Assembly: GCA_009778575.1 (NCBI GenBank)
Contig: WRJJ01000008.1
Coordinates: 1 to 33,965, forward strand
Reading direction: 5' to 3'
DNA length: 33,965 bases
Origin: Methanomassiliicoccaceae archaeon
GTDB taxonomy: Archaea > Thermoplasmatota > Thermoplasmata > Methanomassiliicoccales > Methanomethylophilaceae
In this document: positions 15,759-24,061 of the stretch, one piece after another
Layout of the letters: each line of letters starts with the position of its first letter
Numbering within the stretch: the stretch's first letter is position 1
Position numbers and translations under genes: made by a program
The notes under the pieces: generated by a model
Database searches by the model: none
What the model saw: the letters and a program-made list of their open reading frames with translations, nothing else
What the model was told of the DNA's origin: nothing

Positions 15759-17465
15759 TCACTTCTTCTTGTGCCTCACCTTGACTGCTATCCCTCTTTT
15801 GAGATCGACCATCTCTCTGCCTGACATCATCGCGACACCTACTGCCGCAACCTCTCCATTAAGCATCACTATGGCTTCGTCGCCCGGCCTTAGGTCTTTA
15901 TCGGCATTCAGCACACCTACTGCGAACAGATTCCCCTTCATCTCGAAATCCGTCATCTCCACGATATTCTTCCCTATGCGGGCGACGACCTCCGCGCCTT
16001 CCATGGTAAGCGAGATCATACCCCTTTCCGGCGTGAGCATCCCCATTTGGATCTTTTCCTTGCTGCCGGGATCGTCCCTTATTATCTTCCAATAGGGGAA
16101 TTTGCCTATCGCATAGGTGCTGCCGTCCATCAGCGCATCCGCCGCCTCCTTCCCAAACTGGAACATGAGTATGGACCTTACCGATTCTATCCTCTCAACG
16201 GCATAGTCTGCGGGCTCCATCCCTTTGGCGGCCTTTCTGAGTGCCTCGTCCAGATTCTTCAGCGAAGCCGGGGTGGTGGGGTCTCCGACAACGGTCTCTT
16301 CCATATCCGTAAGATCCCTGACCAATTCCGCGCTGTCGCCCAGATGGCATATCACTTTCTCATATCCCTGTGAAAGTATGCCGGACACCATCGACCTTAT
16401 CATTTCTTTCTCCTGGCACTTCCATTCCCCCGTTACCGGTATGTCATATGAGTTCGCGGGATAGAGCACATCCAGCTCTCTTGGCACTATCCCGAGGGGG
16501 GATGTCACGATGACCTCATGCACAAGGGTGTCGTGCTGTGCTGTATGGATCGCAGATGCGAAAGCTTTGTGGGATTTTGAGATGTGATAGGGTTTCTTCG
16601 CGGAGCACGGAAGCAGCAGCAATATGCGCTTGTGTTCAGGCTTCCTGTATCTTTCAGATACCTTCTCGCGATATATCTTCAGATCCGGCCTTCGGAGGGA
16701 TTGCGTCGTGTTGCATGCGAACCTTGTTCCGACTGTAGAGCAGCATTCCTCCTGATACCTGTATCCAGCATCATCGAAGATCCTCAGAGCGGCTGTCAAA
16801 GCGGGAGACGATGCCGCCCTTTGGTCGACAAGCTCCCTCAGTCTTCCGGCTTCGGTGAAAGCGGCGATCTTCCCGCACTCTTCTCTGAGGTCGGCCGCGT
16901 TCTCGGAGGAGACATTACCCTCCGACCATATCTCTCCCTCGGGGATCGATCGGATCCCCATGGAGCCTGCGGCTTTTGCCAAAGAGTCATCGAAAACATC
17001 AACTCCCATGTATGCAAGCAGTGCGGCCGAAGAGGGCTCGGCTATGCCGAACATACAAAGGAGCCTGTTGTACCCTATGTTCTCTCTTATTTTTATCACG
17101 GACTCAACAAGCTTTCTCGCATCGTTCCTCAGTTCGAACGCGTTCGGGACCACTACCGCCTCTGCCTCGCCCGGTATCTTATGTTCACCGCTGAATGGTA
17201 GCCTTATGACGCATGCCCCGTCTTTACAGAATGGTTCGGCATCTTTCCTTGATGAAACGGATGTAAGCAGTTTTTGGTCTATTGGGACCTCCGATCCGAA
17301 AAAGTGAAGGATCCTGCCTTCCGGCCCTGCGGAGATACGGATATCGTCGGCGTCATCACCGCTTACAATGAATGGCGTCTTTATCGAACTGTCGCCTCGG
17401 GAATACTCGCATGTCCTTCCTCTTTGGGACCTTCCGATGACGTTCAACATGACCCCTCGATTCAT
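15759..17465 (-). CDS. arcS: archaeosine synthase ArcS
   Basis: ArcS converts preQ0 at position 15 of archaeal tRNA towards archaeosine; in some lineages it acts with a radical SAM partner by adding lysine. The chain is 568 residues, like euryarchaeal ArcS. It has a diverged TGT-like N-terminal half, the ArcS-specific motif PCSAKKPYHISKSH with P286-C287, a central DUF5591-type domain, and a C-terminal PUA domain from about 490 (ADKDLRPGDEAIVM...AVGVAMMS). The N-terminal TGT Asp nucleophile is not apparent, as expected for ArcS rather than TgtA. The first ATG at 17465 is followed by another at codon 6. It ends about 60 bp from the convergent toxin gene. Confidence 0.92.
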   Translation of the reverse strand: MNRGVMLNVIGRSQRGRTCEYSRGDSSIKTPFIVSGDDADDIRISAGPEGRILHFFGSEVPIDQKLLTSVSSRKDAEPFCKDGACVIRLPFSGEHKIPGEAEAVVVPNAFELRNDARKLVESVIKIRENIGYNRLLCMFGIAEPSSAALLAYMGVDVFDDSLAKAAGSMGIRSIPEGEIWSEGNVSSENAADLREECGKIAAFTEAGRLRELVDQRAASSPALTAALRIFDDAGYRYQEECCSTVGTRFACNTTQSLRRPDLKIYREKVSERYRKPEHKRILLLLPCSAKKPYHISKSHKAFASAIHTAQHDTLVHEVIVTSPLGIVPRELDVLYPANSYDIPVTGEWKCQEKEMIRSMVSGILSQGYEKVICHLGDSAELVRDLTDMEETVVGDPTTPASLKNLDEALRKAAKGMEPADYAVERIESVRSILMFQFGKEAADALMDGSTYAIGKFPYWKIIRDDPGSKEKIQMGMLTPERGMISLTMEGAEVVARIGKNIVEMTDFEMKGNLFAVGVLNADKDLRPGDEAIVMLNGEVAAVGVAMMSGREMVDLKRGIAVKVRHKKK

Positions 17466-17763
17466 CGCGCATTAATTAACATTCCCTCTAAAACCTTATC
17501 GGGACGCTATTGCGGCACGTCAAATAACAACCCCTGCAGAATTAGATCTGAGCATCACATCGGTACAACCGGAACTCCAAATGATCTGGTTCTTACTGTG
17601 CCAGATCTACGCTTGTATATCTATCAGATCACTGTTTTAATTTGTAAAATCTACAAAAGAAAAAAAGGCCTGTGTGAACTACTTTTCTTTTTGCGTTTCC
17701 TTTCTTGCCTGTGTTTCTTCTGAGACGGCATCCTTAAATGTTGTGTTACCAATGTAAGCGCGT
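17466..17763. other. divergent promoter gap between arcS and the MNT gene
   Basis: No credible gene is seen. The AT-rich left end (GTTAATTAAT on the minus strand) is probably the arcS promoter. TTAAAT at 17734-17739 lies 27 bp before the MNT start and is its likely TATA box. The middle, about 17500-17720, contains C/T-rich stretches and short repeats of GATCTG/CAGATC (near 17550, 17585, 17604), of unknown meaning. Confidence 0.45.
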
Positions 17764-18078
17764 ATGTTCGATTACGGTCTGGTCGACAAAGTGGTAGAGA
17801 GGATTGCGGCAGAATTTGATCCAGAAAAAATAATCATCTTCGGATCGGTCGCGAAGGGCGATGCCAAACCCCAGAGCGATCTTGATATCCTTGTAGTGAT
17901 GAACACCGAACTCTCCTATTACAGGCGTGCGCCAGAAGTGAGACAGAAATTGCTAGGAATACCTCTGGCCATGGATATATTGGTTGCCACACCGGAAGAG
18001 TTTCACATGTACAAAGATGATGACCGGTTCTTTATTAAGGACATTGTGAAGACAGGGAAGATCGCATATGAGTCCTGA
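17764..18078 (+). CDS. MNT-type minimal nucleotidyltransferase (antitoxin)
   Basis: The 104-residue protein has the Pol-beta-like nucleotidyltransferase signature GSVAKGDAKPQSDLDILV near 27-45, with Asp40 and Asp42 as metal ligands, and a third acidic position in AMDILVA near 69. MNT proteins neutralise HEPN ribonuclease toxins, in characterised cases by adding AMP to a tyrosine. The stop overlaps the following HEPN reading frame by 11 bases, the classic pair arrangement. Since the partner is broken by a stop codon, this gene is probably a remnant or acts on another HEPN protein. Confidence 0.85.
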   Translation: MFDYGLVDKVVERIAAEFDPEKIIIFGSVAKGDAKPQSDLDILVVMNTELSYYRRAPEVRQKLLGIPLAMDILVATPEEFHMYKDDDRFFIKDIVKTGKIAYES

Positions 18079-18472
18079 GCCAGAAGATTATCTTGAAAAG
18101 GCTTCTGTAGACTGGGAACTCATCGTTTTGATGAGATCGAATGAATATATACCATATGGGGGCATGTGTTTTCATTGTCAGCAATACCTCTAAAAATTGC
18201 TGAAAGCAAAACTTTTGGAATATGGTGTTGATCCGCCATGGACGCATGATCTGGTTAAATTGGCCGAAATGCTTCCGCATTCAGAAATTACCGAAAAGAT
18301 AGCGAGAAAGGCCACCTTGTTTCAGACATATGGGGTGGAAATAAGGTATCCTTCTATTGTCCCCACGTGTGCATTAAGTGAGGAGGAGGCTGTTGAAGCA
18401 TATGATACAGCTATGGAGATTGCTACAATGATACAAGAGAACTTGCCGACGCCCGGCAGAGATTCCCCCTGA
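18068..18472 (+). pseudogene. HEPN-domain gene interrupted by an in-frame TAA
   Basis: From the ATG at 18068 the frame reads MSPEPEDYLEKA...CFHCQQYL, then TAA at 18191-18193, then continues in the same frame KLLKAKLLEYGVDPPWTHDLVKL to a TGA at 18472. The family pattern is CFHxQQAxEKxLKA...THDL, so the stop replaces the residue normally occupied by Glu (GAA to TAA is one change). With that codon restored the protein would be 134 residues, normal for HEPN. TAA is not the codon reassigned in pyrrolysine-using archaea, so readthrough is unlikely. Restart at the TTG 18197 would give only a C-terminal half. Confidence 0.8.
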
Positions 18473-18615
18473 TGCACACAATTACAGACAAAAGAGTGAC
18501 GTTCGCAAAGGTACTCCGGAATAACTCAAAGGACACTTCCGAATGCGCTGTTATGACTCGTTTTATACATATCTGATTCTTTGATTTAGTGTATAAGTAG
18601 TCCTGCAAGAAAAAA

Positions 18616-18623
18616 AGTTATAT
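18616..18623 (+). promoter_or_regulatory. TATA box of pyrBI
   Basis: AAGTTATATC is centred about 26 bp before the pyrB ATG at 18646. A second TATA-like TTTTATACATAT lies near 18559-18570, so two promoters are possible. Confidence 0.45.
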
Positions 18624-18645
18624 CATGAGGTTCGGATAAGGAAGC

Positions 18646-19581
18646 ATGGACTTCTATGACAAAGACCTCGTTTCCATGCGAGACCTTAACAGAGAACAGA
18701 TAAATTACCTGCTTGACCTTTCCGAGGAAATGATACCTTACGCCAAAGGCGAGAAAGTGAAGAAAGTGCTGGATGGCAGGGTTCTCGGCAACCTCTTCTT
18801 CGAGCCTTCGACCAGAACAAAATTATCATTCGAGAGCGCAGCCGGGAGGTTGGGGTGTACTGTCATAGATGTTTCCGAGATGTCAATGACGTCCATGTCG
18901 AAGGGGGAGACCCTTGCCGATACGATCAAGATGGTAGACGGATATTGCGACCTGATAGTACTGAGGCATCCCCACGAGGGGGCTGCCAGGCTTGCGGCGA
19001 AATTCTCTGAGAACCCCGTGATCAATGCCGGCGACGGAGCGGGATCCCACCCTACGCAGACGCTTCTCGACCTTTTCACAATGAGGTCTGCAAAGGGGTC
19101 CCTCGACGGGCTGAACATCGTACTGGTGGGAGATCTGAAGTACGGACGCACCGTCCATTCCCTCGCCGAAGCGCTGACGATGTTCGGCGCGAAGCTGACA
19201 TTCGTAGCGCCCGAATCCCTCCAGATGCCGTCCGATACATTCAGCCACCTGGTCGAGAAAGGATGCAGACCGGAAAAGACCCCTATCCTGGAGGACGTGA
19301 TAGGGCAGGCGGATGTCCTCTATGTTACCAGGATCCAAAAGGAAAGATTCCCCGACCCCGCCGAGTATCAGAAGGTGGCGGGGATGTACAGGATAGGCAA
19401 TGCCATACTCCGCGAGGCAAAGAGCGATATGATCGTGATGCACCCGCTGCCGAGGGTCGACGAGATACTGCCCGAAGTAGACTCCACTCCGCATGCGAAG
19501 TACTTTGAGCAGGCGTTCAACGGCGTGCCTGTCAGAATGGCGCTCCTCTGCGCCATACTCGGAGGTGACATAAATGGATAA
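18646..19581 (+). CDS. pyrB: aspartate carbamoyltransferase catalytic chain
   Basis: PyrB joins carbamoyl phosphate and aspartate to make N-carbamoyl-L-aspartate, the committing step of pyrimidine synthesis. The 311-residue chain has the carbamoyl-phosphate motif FFEPSTRTKLSFESA (Ser55-Thr56-Arg57-Thr58), HPTQTLLDL near 135, and the aspartate-binding HPLPRVDEI towards the C-terminus. Its last bases overlap pyrI by 8 bp, so catalytic and regulatory chains should be made in equal amounts and assemble as in E. coli and methanogens. The start follows a TATA box by about 26 bp. Confidence 0.97.
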   Translation: MDFYDKDLVSMRDLNREQINYLLDLSEEMIPYAKGEKVKKVLDGRVLGNLFFEPSTRTKLSFESAAGRLGCTVIDVSEMSMTSMSKGETLADTIKMVDGYCDLIVLRHPHEGAARLAAKFSENPVINAGDGAGSHPTQTLLDLFTMRSAKGSLDGLNIVLVGDLKYGRTVHSLAEALTMFGAKLTFVAPESLQMPSDTFSHLVEKGCRPEKTPILEDVIGQADVLYVTRIQKERFPDPAEYQKVAGMYRIGNAILREAKSDMIVMHPLPRVDEILPEVDSTPHAKYFEQAFNGVPVRMALLCAILGGDING

Positions 19582-20047
19582 TAAGATCGCAGAAACGAAG
19601 ATACCGCCTATCAGGAACGGCACCGTCATCGATCACATAGCCAACGGCCAGTCACTCAATGTCCTGAAGATACTGAAGGTGAACGAGAACAACATCGACT
19701 CGGTGATCAGCATAGGCATGCATGTACCGTCATCCAAGACGAACGGATGGAAGGATGTGATCAAGGTCGAGGACAGGGAACTGGACCATGCGACGGTCGG
19801 CAAGATCGCCCTCATCGCACCGGATGCGACGATATCCATCATCAGAGATTATTACATAGCGGAAAAGTTCAAGGTCAGGCTGGATGACCACATCGTCGGG
19901 CTTGCCAAGTGCAGCAACCCCAACTGCATCACGAACAGAGGAGAGCCCGTTGTTCCCGAATTCATTGTCGAAGAGCGCAACCCTCCGAAGCTCATATGCG
20001 TGTATTGCGACAGGACGCTGATCAACATTTCAGAGAACCTTTTGTAA
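19574..20047 (+). CDS. pyrI: aspartate carbamoyltransferase regulatory chain
   Basis: PyrI binds CTP/ATP and links catalytic trimers. The 157-residue chain has the N-terminal allosteric domain (DHIANGQSLNVLKIL at 20-34) and the C-terminal zinc domain with Cys113, Cys118, Cys142 and Cys145 all present. It therefore looks fully competent for zinc binding and feedback control. It overlaps pyrB at its start and abuts the UPF0200 gene at its end without a gap. Confidence 0.97.
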   Translation: MDNKIAETKIPPIRNGTVIDHIANGQSLNVLKILKVNENNIDSVISIGMHVPSSKTNGWKDVIKVEDRELDHATVGKIALIAPDATISIIRDYYIAEKFKVRLDDHIVGLAKCSNPNCITNRGEPVVPEFIVEERNPPKLICVYCDRTLINISENLL

Positions 20048-20578
20048 ATGAAGATAATAATCGTCACGGGAATGCCGGGTGCCGGCAAAGAGGAGTTCCT
20101 TTCGGTGGCAAGTTCAATGGGCATACCCTCCGCACGTATGGGAGATGCCGTAAGAGAAGCATATTCCGCCTCCCCAGAACGCGATAAGGGAGTTGGGATC
20201 GGGGAGTTCGCCAGCGCCGAGAGGGAAAGGTTCGGAAAGAACATCTGGGCGAAGCGGACCATTGACAGAATGAGCGGCGACCTGTTCTTGGTAGACGGCT
20301 GCAGGAGCATGGAAGAGGTCAGATCGTTCAGGGAGCTCAGCGGCGACGTACGGATAATCGGGATCCACTCTTCCCCGGGGCAAAGATACGACAGGCTTGT
20401 AAAGAGAGGAAGAGAGGATGCCCCCCAAGGCATGGACGAATTCAACAAGAGGGACGCCAGAGAGATATCCTGGGGGCTGGCCGAGGTCATCGCGTTGGCC
20501 GATATAATGCTCATCAATAGCTCCGGCCTTGACGAATTCCGTTCTGTTTCCGAGAAGACCCTGAAGGGATTGGGATGA
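20048..20578 (+). CDS. UPF0200 family P-loop kinase-like protein
   Basis: The 176-residue protein begins MKIIIVTGMPGAGKEEF, with a Walker A at 8-14 in a nucleoside/dephospho-CoA kinase-like fold. It matches the archaeal UPF0200 family by length, by DGCRSMEEV (near 83-91, the second acidic motif), by an R-rich lid segment (RLVKRGREDAP near 117) and by FNKRDAREISWGL. The family is conserved in archaea and its substrate is unsettled to my knowledge. It begins immediately after pyrI, so a nucleotide or cofactor link is suggested only by context. The next gene overlaps its last 4 bases. Confidence 0.8.
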   Translation: MKIIIVTGMPGAGKEEFLSVASSMGIPSARMGDAVREAYSASPERDKGVGIGEFASAERERFGKNIWAKRTIDRMSGDLFLVDGCRSMEEVRSFRELSGDVRIIGIHSSPGQRYDRLVKRGREDAPQGMDEFNKRDAREISWGLAEVIALADIMLINSSGLDEFRSVSEKTLKGLG

Positions 20579-20841
20579 GATTCACGACCATGCGCCTCTG
20601 CGGCGGAGAGGCCCTGATGGCGATATCGGCAGATGACCTCGAACTGAACATGGAAGAGGTCTCCGGGCGGCTGGGGACAATGGGATTCCCCATCAAGCAG
20701 ATGGATGAGATGATGATCGTTCTGGACTGGAATGGGATGGAGACCACTATTTATTCTCCCGGCAAGATAATGTTCTTTCCGCTGAAAGATCGTTCGCTTT
20801 GCATAAGATACGCCACCGAGATCCTCGAAAAACTGATCTGA
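20575..20841 (+). CDS. small conserved-looking protein, possible single TBP-like repeat
   Basis: I do not recognise a named family for this 88-residue protein. Its second half, TTIYSPGKIMFFPLKDRSLCIRYATEILEKL (about 57-87), follows the pattern of half of a TATA-binding-protein repeat: a strand, S-x-GK-hydrophobic strand, then a helix of alternating hydrophobics. The TBP fold consists of two such repeats, so one would need to dimerise. It overlaps the UPF0200 gene by four bases (ATGA), so the two are co-translated. Homology is unproven; a ferredoxin-like fold of another sort is possible. Confidence 0.7.
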   Translation: MRFTTMRLCGGEALMAISADDLELNMEEVSGRLGTMGFPIKQMDEMMIVLDWNGMETTIYSPGKIMFFPLKDRSLCIRYATEILEKLI

Positions 20842-20850
20842 AATGCCCTT

Positions 20851-20861
20851 ACCTTTATATC
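20851..20861 (+). promoter_or_regulatory. TATA box of the DUF92 gene
   Basis: CCTTTATATCC is centred about 30 bp before the ATG at 20886, separating this gene from the pyr operon. Confidence 0.5.
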
Positions 20862-20885
20862 CTGCTTGTATAATCCTCCCCCTCG

Positions 20886-21626
20886 ATGGAACTATTTACC
20901 CAGATTATCATATCTGGCATACTGTCCGCCGCCCTGTCGATAATAGCGTACAGGTTGCAGATGCTTACGTTCACCGGAGCGTTGGCATCCCTTTTCGTCG
21001 GCTATACAGTGGGAGTGTTCGGTTCCGTTGAGTGGCTGGTGCTTCTCGTGGCCTTTACATTCGCGGGCCTCGTCGCAACGAAGATGGATCTCCACGAAAA
21101 GAGCGAGATCGGGCTTCAGGAAGGCAGCTTCGGAGAAAGGTCGCATAAGAACGTCCTTGGCGTAGGTATACCCGCGTGCACATTTGCGATCCTTTACGGC
21201 GTGCTGCACCACTTCTGCGGCAGCCAGTATGACCTTGCGACCACCGTCGCCTTCATTACCACCCTGACCGTGGCGGCGGCCGATACCGTGGCAAGCGAGA
21301 TAGGCATCAGGGACCGTAAGGTATGGCTGATAACCACTTTTGAGAGAGTAAAACGCGGGACCAACGGCGGCGTGTCCGTGCTTGGAACCGCATCTTCCAT
21401 CGTTGCGGCGGTGTTCACGGGAATAATAGGGTGGCTGATCATTTTCAAGGGGATAGATTCCTACTACATTCTGATACCGATCGCAATGGGCATCGTGGGG
21501 AATCTCGTCGACAGTGTTCTTGGAGCTACGCTTGAAAGGAATGGGAAGATATCGAAATACGCCAATAACTGCGTAAGCGCGTTCGCCGGCAGTGTGTTGG
21601 GATTTGTGATCGTCTTGTTTTTATGA
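20886..21626 (+). CDS. DUF92 (TIGR00297) integral membrane protein
   Basis: The 246-residue protein has about six transmembrane segments and the DUF92 hallmarks: ADTVASEIG near 137-145, a conserved NGGVSVLGTASS near 165-176, and a C-terminal NLVDSVLGATLERNG region. The plant and cyanobacterial DUF92 member VTE6 is a phytyl-phosphate kinase, so an archaeal polyprenyl-phosphate kinase role is a reasonable guess, since archaeal lipids are isoprenoid; this is family-based inference. The start is leucine-rich and membrane-inserted, with a short hydrophilic loop (ATKMDLHEKSEIG) near 60-72. It ends at a bidirectional terminator shared with porB. Confidence 0.8.
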   Translation: MELFTQIIISGILSAALSIIAYRLQMLTFTGALASLFVGYTVGVFGSVEWLVLLVAFTFAGLVATKMDLHEKSEIGLQEGSFGERSHKNVLGVGIPACTFAILYGVLHHFCGSQYDLATTVAFITTLTVAAADTVASEIGIRDRKVWLITTFERVKRGTNGGVSVLGTASSIVAAVFTGIIGWLIIFKGIDSYYILIPIAMGIVGNLVDSVLGATLERNGKISKYANNCVSAFAGSVLGFVIVLFL

Positions 21627-21643
21627 AGCGTTAAAAATATGAA

Positions 21644-21668
21644 AGAGGGGTCGCCCCCTCTGTTTTAT
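21644..21668. terminator. bidirectional hairpin terminator between the DUF92 gene and porB
   Basis: AGAGGGG (21644-21650) pairs with CCCCTCT (21655-21661) over a TCGC loop. TTTTAT follows on the plus strand and an AT-rich run follows on the other, so it can end both convergent transcripts. Confidence 0.6.
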
Positions 21669-21669
21669 C

Positions 21670-22620
21670 TTAAAGTTTGCAGAGTTTGAGCAGAGAGTTC
21701 CACTTCTTGTCCACTTCCGCCTGCATGCTCTCCACGACCGGCGCCCACTTCTCATCCCTAAGGTGGCTGAATCTGCCCTGAGCATTTATCCACTCGGTGA
21801 TGGGTTTCTTCTCCGCCTTGCCGTCGGCGATCCTCTGGCTTTCCGCCGAGAGCGTATAATCTGTGCCGTTCTCCACCTCATACAGAGGCCAGACGCAGGT
21901 CTCTACCGCAAGCTTCGATATCGCAATGGTCTCATCCGACGCGAATCTCCAGCCTCTGGGGCATGGGGCTATCGTGTTGATGAATGCGGGGCCTCCGACC
22001 TCGAAGGCCTTCTGAGCTTTCTGGACCATGTCCTTCCATGCATGAGGGGCTCCCTGTGCAACGTACGGTATCCTGTGGGCCGCCATTATCATGGTCAGGT
22101 CCTTGGGGAATTCCTTCTTTCCCGGTACGACGCTGCCCGCCCATGAAGTGGTGGTGGACGCTCCTTTCCCGGTGGCGCTCGACCTCTGGATGCCTGTGTT
22201 CATGTACGCTTCGTTGTTGAGACAGACGAACAGCATGTGGTGGCCCCTTTCCATTGCGCCCGAGAGGGCTTGGATGCCTATGTCGTACGTTCCGCCGTCC
22301 CCGGCGAATGTCACGAACCTTATGTCCTCATTCACTTTGCCTTTCCTCTTGAGGGACTGGTATGCCGCCTCGACCCCTGCGCACGTCGCCGCTCCGTTCC
22401 CGAAAGCGGTGTGGATGTACGGGGTCTTCCATGAGGTGTAGGGGAAGATGGTCGTAGAGACCTCAAAGCACCCTGTGGCGCATGCCACGACGACCTCCTT
22501 CTCGGTTCCGAGAAGGATCTGCTTTGCGATTATCGATTCGGAGCATCCGGCGCACAGCCTGTGCCCGCTGGCCAGTCTGACCGGTATCTTGTTCAGCTCT
22601 TTCAGTGTAAGCGCGCTCAT
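21670..22620 (-). CDS. porB: pyruvate:ferredoxin oxidoreductase subunit beta
   Basis: The 316-residue beta subunit binds thiamine pyrophosphate and a [4Fe-4S] cluster. Cys23 and Cys26 (CAGC), Cys47 and Cys51 supply the cluster site. GDGGTYDIG from 107 and CLNNEAYMNTG near 133-143 form the TPP/Mg2+ motif. The enzyme couples pyruvate + CoA to acetyl-CoA + CO2 with ferredoxin reduction, or the reverse for biosynthesis. The ATG overlaps the porA stop by four bases. It is the last gene of porCDAB and ends at a strong hairpin. Pyruvate rather than 2-oxoisovalerate is inferred from overall similarity and four-gene order. Confidence 0.93.
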   Translation of the reverse strand: MSALTLKELNKIPVRLASGHRLCAGCSESIIAKQILLGTEKEVVVACATGCFEVSTTIFPYTSWKTPYIHTAFGNGAATCAGVEAAYQSLKRKGKVNEDIRFVTFAGDGGTYDIGIQALSGAMERGHHMLFVCLNNEAYMNTGIQRSSATGKGASTTTSWAGSVVPGKKEFPKDLTMIMAAHRIPYVAQGAPHAWKDMVQKAQKAFEVGGPAFINTIAPCPRGWRFASDETIAISKLAVETCVWPLYEVENGTDYTLSAESQRIADGKAEKKPITEWINAQGRFSHLRDEKWAPVVESMQAEVDKKWNSLLKLCKL

Positions 22621-23780
22621 TCTTTCACCCCCACGAAATTGACCCTCTTGGCCTTTCCGCTCTCAACCTCTTTGAAAAGAGCGACGAAGTCGGAGACCAT
22701 CGTGTCCACTCCTCCGAGGCCGTAGATATAATTGTACATCTTCGGCATCGCCTCGTTCTCAAGCGCCGCTGCGACGACCTCCGGGAACATCGGGCCGTAT
22801 GCTCCGATGCTCAGGTGCCTGTCCATCACAATTACGGATTTCTTTCCTTTCATGAGTTTCGCTATCTCCGCCACCGGCCACGGCCTGTAAAGGCGGGGCA
22901 TAGCGACCCCGACCTTCTTTCCTTCCTTGCGGAGTTGGTCGATAGCTTCTTTCATCGTTCCGAATGACGATCCGAGAACGATGGCGACGCACTCCGCGTC
23001 CTCGCACTTATACTCCTCCAGGATCTTGTACTTCCTGCCGGACATCTTCTCGAAGTCGCTGAGAACATCCTTTGCCACTTTGTACGCGCTCTCCATCGCC
23101 AGCACCGTCTGGTACTTGTGAGGGAAATAGAAGAGCGGCCCGTCCATGAGGTTATGGGATATTGGGTTCTTCACATCGAGAAGCGGGTACAGAGGCTTGT
23201 ATTCGCCGACGAACTTCCTGACGGCATCCTCTTCCAGAGGAGTGATCCTTTCTATCGCGTGGGTCAATATGAATCCGTCCAGGTTCACGAGCCCCGGCAG
23301 CTGAACGTCGTGGTGTTCGCATATCCTCGGGGCGACTATCGACATGTCATACGCCTCCTGAACATTCTCTGCGAACAGGGTCACCCATCCGCAGTCCCTT
23401 GCCGCCATCACGTCGCCGTGGTCGTTGTTGATGTTGATCGGTCCGCTGACCGCCCTGTTGGCCACCGCCATTATCAGCGGCACCCTCATGGAGGCCGCTA
23501 TAGGCATCATCTCCCACATATAGGCCAGGCCTTGGGATGCGGTTGCCGTGAATGTCCTTGCGCCGGCGGAAGTGGATGTTATGCAGAGCGTAAGCGCGCT
23601 GTGCTCCGACTCCACGCAGACGAACTCGGTCGACACCTCTCCGTTCGCAACGTACTCTGCAAACTTCTCGACTATTATCGTTTGAGGCGTGATGGGATAT
23701 GCCGCGCACACGTCTGGATCTATCTGTTTCCATGCGAGGGCGACCGCGGCGTCACCGTTTATTGCGATATCCTTGGCCAT
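22617..23780 (-). CDS. porA: pyruvate:ferredoxin oxidoreductase subunit alpha
   Basis: The 387-residue alpha subunit has the pyrimidine-binding and transketolase C-terminal domains. It begins MAKDIAINGDAAVALAWKQIDPDVCAAYPITPQT, the PITPQT motif typical of the family. E-rich FVCVESEHSAL (about 54-64) and GARTFTATASQGLAYMWEM (about 73-91) contact the cofactor and interface. It works as a heterotetramer with porB, porC and porD. It starts 2 bp after porD and overlaps porB. No truncation is visible. Confidence 0.95.
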   Translation of the reverse strand: MAKDIAINGDAAVALAWKQIDPDVCAAYPITPQTIIVEKFAEYVANGEVSTEFVCVESEHSALTLCITSTSAGARTFTATASQGLAYMWEMMPIAASMRVPLIMAVANRAVSGPININNDHGDVMAARDCGWVTLFAENVQEAYDMSIVAPRICEHHDVQLPGLVNLDGFILTHAIERITPLEEDAVRKFVGEYKPLYPLLDVKNPISHNLMDGPLFYFPHKYQTVLAMESAYKVAKDVLSDFEKMSGRKYKILEEYKCEDAECVAIVLGSSFGTMKEAIDQLRKEGKKVGVAMPRLYRPWPVAEIAKLMKGKKSVIVMDRHLSIGAYGPMFPEVVAAALENEAMPKMYNYIYGLGGVDTMVSDFVALFKEVESGKAKRVNFVGVKE

Positions 23781-23782
23781 TC

Positions 23783-24061
23783 TTACTCCTCCTTCATGGT
23801 TATCGCCTTCTTAGGGCACACGCTTGCGCAGATGCCGCACCCTTTGCAGTGCGACAGCTTTATTCCCTTCAGTTTCTCATTCTCCACCATGACGCTGTCA
23901 TCCGGACAGTATATCCAGCACGTAAGACAGTTTATGCAGCTTCCCATGTCCACAATGGGGACGAAGCTTCTCCAGTCGCCGGTGAGGAATTTCTCGGAGC
24001 TCCCGGCTTCCAGCACGCGGTCTCCGATCGTCAGTTCCTTGTAGTTTGCCATGTTGGCCAT
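23783..24061 (-). CDS. porD: pyruvate:ferredoxin oxidoreductase subunit delta (2x[4Fe-4S])
   Basis: The 92-residue ferredoxin-like subunit relays electrons to external ferredoxin. Two complete four-cysteine motifs are visible: Cys42, 45, 48, 52 (CINCLTCWIYCP) and Cys72, 75, 78, 82 (CKGCGICASVCP). I use the ATG at 24061, whose first base is the last base of the porC stop (TGATG). A GTG one codon earlier would also be possible. The length fits PorD. The gene is in the cluster order C-D-A-B used by archaeal POR. Confidence 0.93.
   Translation of the reverse strand: MANMANYKELTIGDRVLEAGSSEKFLTGDWRSFVPIVDMGSCINCLTCWIYCPDDSVMVENEKLKGIKLSHCKGCGICASVCPKKAITMKEE

Noticed and set aside
18191-18193. 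Stop codon in the HEPN gene read as pyrrolysine
   Set aside because: The codon is TAA; only TAG is reassigned in pyrrolysine-using archaea, so a nonsense mutation is the simpler reading.
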